In this document: in pieces, positions 1-10,600 of the stretch
How the letters are laid out: the number at the start of each line of letters is the position of its first letter
How positions within the stretch are numbered: the stretch's first letter is position 1
Origin: Mortierella sp. BCC40632
Taxonomy: Eukaryota > Mortierellomycota > Mortierellomycetes > Mortierellales > Mortierellaceae
Length of the DNA stretch: 64,000 nt
NCBI GenBank assembly: GCA_011634665.1
Contig: WAEK01000004.1
Span: 710,001 to 774,000, forward strand
Reading direction: 5' to 3'
Translations under genes and position numbers: made by a program
Notes under the pieces: generated by a model
Seen by the model: only the letters and a program-made list of their open reading frames with translations
What the model was told of the DNA's origin: nothing
Databases searched by the model: none

Positions 1-2048
1 TTTCTTTACGAGAGGCTGGCGACAGACCAGAAAGGTGCTCATGGAGCGGGATGCTGATTGCAGTCATATCACCCTGGTCTCCTTCATCCTCCAGTTCCAG
101 ATCTCCACCAAATGACAGCCTCCAGGAGACAACAGCCTTGATTTTTCTATCCAAAAGAGGCCCCATCCTCAACATGCATTTTTGAATCTGTCCAGAAGTG
201 AGCACAAAGGTATCTCGGATGATGAATGCTTCCTGTGGATAGCCGCCACCAAAGCCAGTAATCGAGTGGTCCTGCTCAGGGGCGACTGGAATGTGGGCTG
301 CTGGGTCCTTAAAACAGGGAAGTTGTCGGAGCAAACTTGCAATGTCTCCATTGGTCAGAGGGGATGGTACAAATGGCTATTGAAGATAGATCAAAGGCAT
401 ATTAGTCAACACACCTCGATGAAAAGTAAAGCAAGCAGAGTGTCCATCACAAACACTGGACTAACCTTCACATCAATCCAAGACAAATTGGAAATAGCGT
501 CTTCGACAGTGGCATCCACAACCGACCAGATGCTCTCTTTAACAACATAAGAGTCGAGAAGTAAAGCCGTTGGATGATTCGAGTTCATGTAAGCCTTTGG
601 GTCGGCGATTCCCCTTTTCCTTAAGATGTCAAATTCTAGTAAAGCGTGCAAACAACATGGTCAATCCTTTCCTGTAACTGAATTCGTAAAATCGTGAATT
701 GAACAGTGTTCAGAAAAAAAACTGACTCCTACCAATAAAGCCATTGTCCTTGAAGAATGTTTCGATCCATTCAGTTTGCTGTTGCTCGTATGGACTAGGT
801 ACAAAGATTCCTTGTTCGCCTGTTCCTTTAAACACACCAGGTAGGTTCTTTTCCTTTGACAAGAGTTCGCACAGACCTAAAACAGTGATTCCAAACGAGT
901 TAGAGAGTCAAACGGAGAAGAGTACACTGTAAATATGATTCATTCCACCACACTTACCATAAAAAATCTGATCTAGCACAATTTTACGAGATCGCAGTAC
1001 TGAGAGGGCCGTTGGGCTATCAGAGAGTTTTACAGTAATTAGATCCATAGCTGGACGACGCGACTTTTGCTGTCATTTTTTTTTTTTTTTTTGAATGAAA
1101 GTGGGGGTGATACATACTCCTCGAGCTCAGATAGCTTTTGGTATAGAGCCGATTTTTCCTGATCCATAAACCACGAGGCATAGACAAGACTTCGATCCAC
1201 CGTATCCCACTGGCCATCAATGGCAGTGCCAACACGTTCTTTCAGGAACTATTCGAGTGTTTAAGAATGTTCAGTGACTTTGTAACGGTGTATGTTTGTA
1301 TGTTTGTATATATATGTGTGTGTTTTGGATCCTTTGACGACACACGTTCTAGAAAACCTCTCCATCTTATCAAATCCAGAAAATGGCTCTCACCTGTCGA
1401 ATAAAGTCAATGCCTAGTTTGTACTTTCTGCAAAGCTCAGTGGTGATGAAAAAGCCCTTTCTTCGAATTTCCTCATTTAGTTGATTTGTCAAGTCCTCCA
1501 AGAACGCCCTATCAACATTTTGGGATAAAATATTAGCGAGCTCATCCGGAAAAAAGAGTAATAAGCTTTGTCATCACCGATGGCTGTAAAAAAAAAGCCT
1601 ACCGTGTAAACAGTTCGTCATGGACATGCACAATCGTCCCAGGCTTTGTTCGAATAATGTCCATAACACGATCCTGAATATCACTAAAATTGGCATTCAC
1701 AGCCTTGGGCAGGTCTAATAAGCTGACACGACCTGCACAATAGGGCTTGGAGCAGTTAGCTCTCGAGCCGTTATTTTCTTGCGGCGGAGTTCCAGAGAAA
1801 GAACGCGACTACCCCAGCCCTGCCTCACCATTTCGTAGTTCTAGCTCGAGTAGAATCTCCTCAGCCAATTTTTCGTGTGTGACAAACGCCTTTCCATCGA
1901 GTGATGTGGAGATGTTGGGGACGAATCCGAGTTGGACTAGGCTGTTGACTAGATCGTTGCAGGCGTCCTCAGAGAGAGCACTTGGTCCGCGAATATCCTC
2001 TTCGGGGTCGGATGGGCCAAAGAATGACTTCCAGAGGGCTTGGGCCAT
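1..2048 (-). CDS. UFL1: UFL1-like E3 UFM1-protein ligase, partial (3' end outside window)
   Basis: UFL1 is the scaffold-type E3 that, with DDRGK1, moves the ubiquitin-like modifier UFM1 onto ER-bound ribosomes and other targets. Translated minus-strand exons follow the animal protein in order: an N-terminal helical start at the ATG 2048-2046 (MAQALWKSFF), then LDGKAFVTHEKLAEEI, then an exon (1603-1732) reading RVSLLDLPKAVNANFSDIQ, an exon (1394-1508) with ELCRKYKLGIDF, an exon at about 720-840 with GIFVPSPYEQQQTEWIETFF, and an exon at about 470-640 with EFDILRKRGIADPKAYM. Splice sites are clear at 1829/1732, 1602/1508 and 1393/1248. The junction between the exon ending near 1118 and the next (about 960-1070) could not be phased, possibly because of a poly(A) run at 1078-1092. 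No other ATG lies in the preceding 240 bases on this strand. The C-terminal part lies outside the window. The family call is strong; exact exon ends in 1-960 are approximate. Confidence 0.88.
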
Positions 2049-2355
2049 TTCTTCTCGGATTGGGGCTAGAGCAGAGACAAATGAAGAGATGACGGAGGGA
2101 CAAGCGAAGAAAAAGATGATCGTTTCCAAAGTTGGTGCACAGATGCCAAAAAGGGGTAGAAAAAGCGTCTTCCAACGAGCGGAAAATTAGGATCGCCCTA
2201 TATAAGCCCCTGCAGTTTCTCCACTCTTTCCCACTCCTCAGTTTACCCACGCCGCCCTTTTACTTTACTTTCCTCTGTCCTATTCCCATACCACCTTTGC
2301 TACTCATCTCTCTTCTGCTCTCTCTCATCCCCTTTCATTCCATTGACCTTTCACA
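2049..2355. promoter_or_regulatory. Divergent promoter between UFL1 and APEH
   Basis: A 307-base spacer separates the two start codons on opposite strands. On the plus strand a TATA-like ctatataagc lies at 2198-2207. It is followed by a pyrimidine-rich leader (about 2215-2345) running up to the APEH ATG, a common arrangement in fungal promoters. No comparable TATA box was found toward UFL1. Shared control of the two genes is inferred only from head-to-head placement. Confidence 0.5.
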
Positions 2356-5346
2356 ATGACTACCCCCCAAGAAATTTACAAGGCCTTGGCTGCTATCCCC
2401 TCGTATTTGGATGCCGCTATCCTGCCTAGCTCCAATGACTCCACTCTCAGTAAGCGACCTTCCAATAGAAAAAAAAATATTCGGTATATTTTGCAGGGCG
2501 AAGCACCCCTGTTTTGATCTAGTCTGGTTCTCATTCCCTCTGGGTTCTCTTGATCTATAGACATCCAAGTATTGCTTTCGCAGCGCGATCTCGACCGCAA
2601 TGTCCACCGCAAGTTTACACGCACAGTAGTCGCCTCGGTGGCTGGAGCATCGGACCCTCTTGTCTTGAGTGGACCCTCAATTGACACTGGAGATGCAGTT
2701 GCGCAGACGATCTCGCCTTCGGGTGAACTCACTGCCGTTCTCAAAACTGTAGCTGGAGAGAAGAAGAAGCACTTTGTCGAGGTAAAACCATCTTTTTTCT
2801 CTCTTGGATCAATCCCCCTTCTAAAACGCGTGCTGAGACTGCATGGAAATTGCCCGCTAACATTTCGAGTCGAACGGGTATCTTTTATTTTTTAGATCTG
2901 GTCTGAGGGCGCCATTTTCCAGATTTTGGAGGCTACCTCGATCCACGATGAATTCTATGCTGACTCAACCTTTGGCACCCTGGAGTGGTCTCGCGATGAG
3001 ACCAAGCTTGTCTATATTGCCGAGCGCAAAAAGTCAGAAGAGCAAGAAGAGGTGAGCACACATCTTTCTAAGGGATATCGTGGGAATCAAGAAGAAAAAA
3101 CAAAATGGCGAGATGGGTCTACCCAATGGCGACATGAATCAAGTTAAAAGTGACTAATATGATTTTTTTTCCTGTGGCTATTGTTAATAGAAATTCACCT
3201 ACAAGCCCGACTGGGGTGAGGCATTCGATGGAAAGCGCAACCCTTCATTGGTTGTTCTCGACCTCAATAACTCGGAATTCAAGGTCCTTGATCAGTTTGA
3301 AGGAGACATGAGTCCTGGCCAGGTATGCCTATGCCAGAGTGCATTTGGAGATTAAAAGGCACTCAAGGTTTTTTTTTATTACAAAAAAAAAAGATATTAA
3401 CGCGAGATGTCAACATTCACGTCACGTTAAAAAATAGGCCATCTTCTCGGCTGACTCCAAGTCGTTGATCTTTACTGGGTACCGTCGCGACCCTCAATTC
3501 TTTGGTATTGTTTACTGCCAAAACAGACTGTAAGTGAAATGATCATAATTGATACCCTCTCTCCCTCGACATCCATTCTCTGTCATCTCTGTGAGTGCTA
3601 TAGCTTTTTACGGGGTATTAACCATTAATCTTTTTGGGCAATAGGACTGGCCTTTACCAAGTCAACCTGGATGGAACTGGACTCAAGCATCTGACACCAG
3701 ACTTGAAGAGCGCGAGATCACCAAGATTGAGCCCCGATGGAGCTAGCTTGGTATGTTGAAAAATCTTGTCAGTTATTCTGTGTGAAAAGATATCTTGCAT
3801 TCCATTAACCAATGATGTACGCCATGGTAGATCTTCCTCTCCAATACAGTCAATGGACCTCATGCCAGTTGTTCAAAGCTCTGCAAGGTAAATACATTTG
3901 CTCATATGTCTAGATAAAGACAATGCTTACTTTGAGCACAACAGAATCACCAACACTAGCACTTTTTTGTGTATTTGAATTAGATTGATGTCTCCACCGG
4001 AACCGTCTCTACCGTCGTTGATTTCGTCCGCAGTCCTGCAACTGTGAACGGTTTCCCAGGCCTTTATATTGACCAGCTTCCTAAGCAACTCTGGGTTTCC
4101 TCGACCAAAGTCATTACCTCGTCTGCATGGCGATCACTTCGCAAGCTTCTTTTGATCGATCTTGAATCTGGTTCCGTCAAGGACATTACTCCATCCCAGT
4201 ATCCTGGTAGTGTTGTAGGTTTGTTTGCCACCTCCAAGTGGATCTTGGCAACCCACTCGACCCCAACTGAGCCATCGAGCTTGCTTTTGGGACGTGTTGA
4301 ACATAACAAGGACACCAATGGTATCCAGGTCAACTTTTCTGAATTGGAAAAGTACTCCGTCGAGAAGGCAAAACCATTCTATGAAAATCACAAGTGGTCT
4401 ATTGTGAACTCGTTCCCTGGACAGCTGGAAAGCCTGGAAGTTATTTTGATCGAGCCATTCAAGACAGGCGGTCGAGCCCAATCAGAGACTGCAGTTGGGG
4501 GTACAAAGCCTCCTCTGGTCCTCTTCCCACATGGTGGTCCTCACTCTGGATTCGCTGCTGAGTTTTTGAATCTGAGCTTGGTCCTTGTTGGTCTTGGATT
4601 CGCAGTCGCTTGTAGTAAGTTCTTGCTCTTAAACCTTGTCATACTTGAAAACTTTTGCTGGACCCACACCGCGAGTCTAACGTGTTCTCAATATCTCATT
4701 TGGAAAACGTATAGTCAACTTTACTGGCAGTCTTGGCTTTGGACAAGATGCTTTGGAGACATTGGTTGGTAGAGTAGGCGAGCTTGACGTGAACGAGTGC
4801 CAGGCTGTTCGAGAGCATCTCAATTCTTTGGGAGTTGTCGACAAGGACAGAACGGTATTGACTGGAGGCAGCCATGGTGGTTTCATCGTCTGCCACCTAC
4901 TCAAGGACCCTACCTTCAAGGCCGCTGCTATGCGAAACCCAGTTACAGATATCCCTGCCTTGACCGGAGTCACAGATATCTCGGACTGGGGTTATGCTGT
5001 CAACGGTCTCGAGTTCGACATGGGCGCTCCACCAACTGCAACGTTGAGTGATCCCGAGACGTTTAAGCGACTTCGAGCGGCTTCGCCAATGGAGCATGTG
5101 CACAAGGTGGTGACCCCAACATTGATGCTTCTCGGTGCTGGCGATCGTCGAGTCCCTCCTCAGCAAGGAATTACCTGGTGGCAGGCTCGTCAAAATCTGA
5201 TCAAGCAAAACAAGAAACAGGGAACAGAGAGCGTGAACAAGATTAACATGTATAATGGAACTGGCCATGCCTTGGACTCTGTTGAAGCTGAGAGCAATTC
5301 CATGTACAGCCTCGGAAACTTCCTTCTTGAATATACCAAGGTTTAG
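2356..5346 (+). CDS. APEH: Acylaminoacyl-peptidase (acylpeptide hydrolase), 9 exons, 706 aa
   Basis: This S9C serine peptidase removes N-acylated amino acids from blocked peptides in the cytosol. Exons: 2356-2449, 2561-2781, 2896-3051, 3191-3322, 3438-3529, 3645-3750, 3831-3887, 3984-4614, 4715-5346. All introns are GT-AG (80-139 bp) and the lengths total 707 codons, near the 732 residues of the human enzyme. The N-terminal two-thirds is the beta-propeller. The C-terminal alpha/beta hydrolase carries the nucleophile motif GGSHGG (Ser about 549), the oxyanion-hole region LFPHGGPHSGF, the acid in LGAGDRRVPP (Asp about 640) and the histidine in GTGHALDS (His about 681). The triad is intact, so the enzyme should be active. 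The start ATG follows a TATA box and pyrimidine-rich leader. A 20-base A run follows the stop, consistent with a 3' UTR. Confidence 0.95.
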
Positions 5347-6056
5347 AAAGGGCTGTAGGGTGTCAAGACCAAAAAAAAAAAAAAAAAAAAAGCGTGTGGG
5401 CATGGGTCATACAGACTATTAGATTTTTTGCATGCATAAAGGTTTTCTTTTCTTTTCTTTTCTTAACCCTGGCACATGGGCATTGCGCCGAGCGACCTCG
5501 TTACCCGACTCCTTTCCAACAGCCCCCTGAACCGAAGCTCTAAATCTGTCTATCAGTTGCAGGACGCGGACACCCCGTCCTTCCTCACTTCTCCTGTCCC
5601 CCCCCCCGTCCTCTTCGTCCCTCCTCCTCCCACACACATACATCCACTAGCCAACCTTGTCTCCATCTACTCTTGGCTTTCCTTGATTTCTTATTGGACG
5701 AAAATACAGGTATGACTTAGATATGAGGTACTCACCCAAGTGTCCATGCATCTCTTCTTTATTCCATTTCGGCAAGTAGAATCCGCCTCCTCCACATTGA
5801 CACCTCCATCGCTCTTTCGCTCTTTCTCTCTTTCTCTTCTCTCCTTCCTTTCTTTTCCTCTCTCCATCTCTTTTACTTAGCCTGTCTACCTGGCGTTTGT
5901 CTCCGACTAGCAAATGGATTTTGAATATGCTACTCTAAAAAAGGCCACTGTCAACACTCTGCCTCTGTATGTCAACCGCAGTCTGGAATCTCTCTCTTTT
6001 TTTCTTTTTTTTACCCTTTTTTTTTTCGCCTCCAACCAAGATGAGATGTGCTGATC
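5347..6056. other. Intergenic region, poly(A) and pyrimidine-rich
   Basis: The stretch holds the APEH 3' flank with an A run at 5371-5390, a (tttc) stretch near 5442-5464, a C-rich patch at 5597-5608, and a long CT-rich block (5760-5870) that probably forms the promoter or leader of the next gene. A short ATG-initiated frame at 5914 stops within about 45 codons and is not in phase with the downstream gene. No convincing coding sequence was seen. Confidence 0.55.
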
Positions 6057-7472
6057 ATGGTAAAGTTTTCATATGCCCATAGATGGGAGCAACCCGATCA
6101 AGATGATTCACTAGGACATGGAGACAGGTTTTCAGAAAATGAACATCCTGGGGACCATGGAGGATCACCCACGACGGGGGATCCGTTTCACATTCATACG
6201 GGTTCGAATCAGAGCAACTCGGCGAAGCAGAACGGAGGGATCGCGTATCACTCTTCGACTACCCCTATCACCACCACTACCACCACCACTACCGCTTCTC
6301 AACCCATGTCGACCATATCTGGTCCCAGAGGAGTGTCAAGTGCTAGTCATCCATACTACGTCTCGACTCTGAACCGTAACAAAGTCTCGTCATCCACCGT
6401 CACTGCCCATAATCCTGAATGGTCCGTCTTTGCAACGATGAGTAATGTCGCAACCATATCAGAACTCCCAAGGAGGTATCTCAATGCATCGTCAGCTTCA
6501 GGTCATCATTCTACTCGAGGAGATCCTCGGACCAATACCTCTTCCTCAGTACCTTTATCAGGCCTAAGATTACCTCAGCGACTTGACGAAATCTTTAAGC
6601 AGCGCCCTTCGCCCAATTCAGTTGCCGATGATGTTTCAAGTCCTAGCCATTCAGGTAGTCAAAGTCGAGCCACTGGCGGTTGTGCATGTGGTCATTGTCC
6701 TGTGCACAGAGGGACGACCACAATCAACACTGGTAGTCATAGGGGAACAGCATCCTCCAAACGTAGGAACCAGAAGGAACCATCGGAGCAAATGCGTGGA
6801 TATCCCACTGGTCAATGCATCTCGACCTCTCCACCCAAAAGGACCAAATGGGATGAGGACGATGGAACAGTGCCTAGTCAAGGACAGAGAGTTGCCAAGA
6901 ATACGGCCTTTAACCTCGAGGCACTCAAGATGTTCCTGAACTCACCCTTGTTCTCCAACTTTTTGAAATCATTGACCATCATGGCTGCTGTCTCTTTGTT
7001 TGCGATTGCAGTCGATGCAATCGTGGTCCTGGCCAAGACACCTGATCAACAGACCCAATTCTCGAATGACAATGCTGCCTGTGTCGTGACCGTCATTCTT
7101 TCAGTCTTGACCATTGCTTATTCTTGTTTTACCATCTTTTTGGACTCGCGTCGTCCACCCGAAGGTCTGGATAGTTCCAATTCCAAACCATTGTTTGTGA
7201 TTTTTTCGGAAATCATTGCTTCGATTATTTGGGCCCAAATTTTGAGCGTTTCGATCTACATTTATATCTGGACTTATGGTTGTACGACTTCTGGCAGAAA
7301 TGAATTGAACCGACTTTGGAAACTTCAGTTAGCGGATCAGGAACTCTCGGGAATGCTCTGTCGACGACAAGGAGCAATGGTTGGACTGGAACTGTTGCTT
7401 GTTCTGTTGCTTATATTTAATTTCTACACTCACTTGGCGACCAACTTTCGCTTCATCCGAGCAGTCTCGTAG
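6057..7472 (+). CDS. Uncharacterised four-pass membrane protein with long Ser/Thr-rich N-terminus, about 471 aa
   Basis: One uninterrupted frame; the first ATG is at 6057 after an in-frame stop at 6042-6044. Residues 1 to about 295 are hydrophilic and low in complexity, with Thr and Ser/His/Gly runs, a Cys/His patch (GGCACGHCPVHRG, about residues 205-217) and a basic stretch (KRRNQKEP). Four hydrophobic helices follow: about 303-327 (MAAVSLFAIAVDAIVVLA), 341-362 (VVTVILSVLTIAYSCFTIFL), 378-405 (FSEIIASIIWAQILSVSIYI) and 439-462 (ELLLVLLLIFNFYTHLA). The C-terminus is short and basic. The four-helix spacing is reminiscent of MARVEL-like proteins, but no signature residue confirms this. Function is unknown; a plasma-membrane or endomembrane site is inferred from the helices alone. 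A CT-rich leader precedes it and a T tract follows directly after the stop. An upstream coding exon cannot be excluded. Confidence 0.7.
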   Translation: MVKFSYAHRWEQPDQDDSLGHGDRFSENEHPGDHGGSPTTGDPFHIHTGSNQSNSAKQNGGIAYHSSTTPITTTTTTTTASQPMSTISGPRGVSSASHPYYVSTLNRNKVSSSTVTAHNPEWSVFATMSNVATISELPRRYLNASSASGHHSTRGDPRTNTSSSVPLSGLRLPQRLDEIFKQRPSPNSVADDVSSPSHSGSQSRATGGCACGHCPVHRGTTTINTGSHRGTASSKRRNQKEPSEQMRGYPTGQCISTSPPKRTKWDEDDGTVPSQGQRVAKNTAFNLEALKMFLNSPLFSNFLKSLTIMAAVSLFAIAVDAIVVLAKTPDQQTQFSNDNAACVVTVILSVLTIAYSCFTIFLDSRRPPEGLDSSNSKPLFVIFSEIIASIIWAQILSVSIYIYIWTYGCTTSGRNELNRLWKLQLADQELSGMLCRRQGAMVGLELLLVLLLIFNFYTHLATNFRFIRAVS

Positions 7473-7475
7473 ATG

Positions 7476-7511
<36 letters not shown>

Positions 7512-7598
7512 CTCCGCCTCTTCTTTTACTTTGTGCATCACAACGCAATTGTACATTATCTCTAGTAATTTATGCACAGGAGAAAGCAAGAGTGGTTA

Positions 7599-7633
<35 letters not shown>

Positions 7634-7678
7634 AAACGACCAGTTGAACTTTTTTTTTTATTTTTTATTTTTTTATAC
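7473..7678. repeat. Three poly(T) tracts between convergent genes
   Basis: T tracts at about 7479-7510, 7603-7629 and 7650-7674 fill the short spacer between the convergent membrane-protein and multi-SANT genes. They may lie in the 3' UTRs of both. No ORF is supported. Confidence 0.8.
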
Positions 7679-10600
7679 TTAGGCAGTAGTGGTGTTCTGC
7701 TTATTCAAGGGATCTGTAATCTGACACCAACGGAGGCGACATTGCCAAGCAGACTTTCCTGGGAAGAATCGTGCGATCGATATCCAGTCCGTCTTACCCA
7801 TAGCTCGGACGGCTGCCTTGAGATCTCCATCTTCCAAAGGTGACCATTGGGTATACAAAAGATGGTGCCTGTACGAAGCTTGCCAAATTCGACGACAAGG
7901 AGCCTTGGTCCACCCAGAAGTTGCGCTGGATGCTCTGTTTGATGTCCCGGCAGTAACTCCTTTCAAATACTCAACCACCTTGTCCCACTGGTCTTCTCCA
8001 ACTTCTTCTACTGCTTCCATAATTGCCATGTATTCCTGAAGCGTGACACTCGTCGCCTTGTCCGAGAGGGTGAAATACTTGTTCTCCAAAAGCTGGATCT
8101 TCTTGTTGGGAAGATAGAATCTTTGGATCATCTTGAGTCCTGCGCTGTTAGGTCCCTTGGTCGAATCCAACACGAGATCTTCCGACTGTTGAATCGACAA
8201 CTCTCCATCCCTCTCAGCTTCACTGATGGCTCGGTCATTGTTGAAGCGGGAACCAACCTCTCGGATACCCTTTTCAAGCTGCAGTGTATCTTCGTCAGTC
8301 CACTCTTCCTTGTTCTTTACTCCTGCCTTCCGAAGGGATCGCCAATGAAGTGTGCATCGCTGCGCAGAGGCTCCTCCACCGACGTGTCGAGCCACCCATC
8401 GCCAGTTGATCCAACTCACCTGGACGTCTCGCGTCCTGAGTCGTTGTCGGACCAACATTTGAAGTTTAACAGACATTTCCTTATCCCATTTGAAATCAGC
8501 TCTCTTGCCTCGTACCAGCGCCAACTCAATACACTCTCGCTTAAAGTCTTCGTCCTCGAGGAGTGACTCTAGATCCTTAGGCTTTCCTTTCATCTTTCCA
8601 TAGGTGCTGGTCAACTTCCGAGTCCGTAGCTTAAAAATATTCCTGCAATCCTCTGGTGTAATGTTGGTTAAGTCTAATTGTTGCTGTTCCTTCGCACTGA
8701 CCATTGAATTGCCTGTCATTCCATTTCGGTTGAGTTTGGATGAGATTGCTTCAAAATCCGAACCGTGTTCAAGCCAGGCTCGCCAGAACTGAGCTTCACG
8801 GTATGGCTTCCATTTGCCTTCCTTTAAATTACCACGGAAGACAGGCATGTCAAGGTGTTTCCAGTAAGCTCTACATTCCTCTGGAGAGTGCGCCTCTCCG
8901 AGTGCCTGAGAGACGGATTTCCAATAAGTTGTTCCGTTCCGGATAACATGTCGGATCAGGATCGTTTCCTGATCCGATGTCCATGTTCTACGCAACTCGT
9001 TCAAAACCTTGTCCTGGTCCCAATAATCCACAGCTGAAAGAGCATCGGCTGTCCCAGACAGCTTTGCGTTTTTCTTGGAGCGACGACCGGAACCGATATA
9101 GAGGTCGGAGGCATTCTCGTTCTCGTCGTTCTCGTCGATATCTAGAATGTCGCTATCATCGTCGTCATCGTCATCGTCATCGTCATCCAGGATATCCTCC
9201 TCTCCATCCTTAAAAGATTCCGCAAGGTCGTCAATGACAAAATTGCTTTTATCTTCTGTATCATCCCCATCGTCCTCATCGTCCTCATAGTCACCCATGT
9301 CGTCTTCGTCATCCAACTCAAATGAAGTCATGGCGGATGTTTTTGATTTGCTTGACAAGACACTCGAGCTCTCGTCATTCTGTGAGCGTGCATTGTCTAC
9401 TACAGACGTATTTTCATTTCCTGAGGTGTCGCTTGACCGTAATGTGGAGCTGATCTCCAGGTACTTTTCTCTGCATTCGCCACGATGGAATCCCAACAGA
9501 GCCTCTATCGAAGACCACGCTAGCCCTTGACTGACGAAAAACCGAAGCTTTTCCAATGCGTGTGGAGTCCATTGGTTGGCTTTGGGGTTCAGATCGATAT
9601 AGTAGCGCCTAGTACATTGTCCCTCACGGAGTCCGAGTGATTTAGCGATTTGACTCATTGGCATTTTTTCTTGCACGCTCTTGAGAATAAAATCATCCTC
9701 TTCCTTGGTCCAATTCCTGGCAGTCATTTCCTCGTCAATAGTATAAGAGAAGTCATCAGCGACAAGCCCAAGAATAGGCGTGGGCCCATCCGCGAGAACT
9801 TTTTGATTTGGAATCAAGACAGGCTCGGATCCTTCTTTTAGAGGAGGTGGACGGGCACGGTCGGGTAAAAGGTACGATGGCACTTTGGAGATGTCGAGAT
9901 CCATCGGTTTCCATCCCTCGCTCATTCTCATCTTGATAGCGCTCGTATAACGTAGGTAGACGACGATTGGTGTCATGCCAAACACTCTGGCGATCTGACG
10001 CCAGGATAGTCCTCGTCGATGAAGATGTACAACGATCGAGTCCATGATCTCACACCATCGAATTCTTCTCTGAGAGACGAGCCCACTGGCACGCACCGTC
10101 AGAGTTTTGAGCATGACATTGTCTCCACCCTCTAATCTTGCCAGCTTCCGTGCGACACTTTTTTTCTTTCGAATCAACAACGCTTGTTCTGGGTTGATGC
10201 TTAGCCATTTTTCTCGAACGGTTGCAGGAGGCATCAAGAGATCCATTGATATACGTCGCCAATTGTGACCGGCAATCACCATACTGTTTAGCTTTTCCAA
10301 TTTCTGGGGTGTCCAGCCCTGATGAAACGCAGGATCCAGGGTGCGTTTATAATGTAGGTGACAGAGTTGGGGCTCGATATTCAGAAAAGCACCAATCTCG
10401 GCCCAGGTGGCTCCTTCAAGTCGCATGTCAACCAGCTTGGTCTCGAGCTCTGGGGTCCATTCATGTATGCCTCGGCCTTTGCGATTTCGAAAGGCGGCGA
10501 TGCCTTGATCCCCTTCTGCGGCAGAAGAATTCCAGCGACGGCTCAGGGGGGGTGGACGAGTTGTGGGTGATAATCCCGACCTGTAGAGTGTTGGTTGAGT

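Noticed and set aside
8123..8566. 147-codon plus-strand frame inside the multi-SANT gene
   Set aside because: Antisense shadow of a clearly coding, domain-bearing frame.
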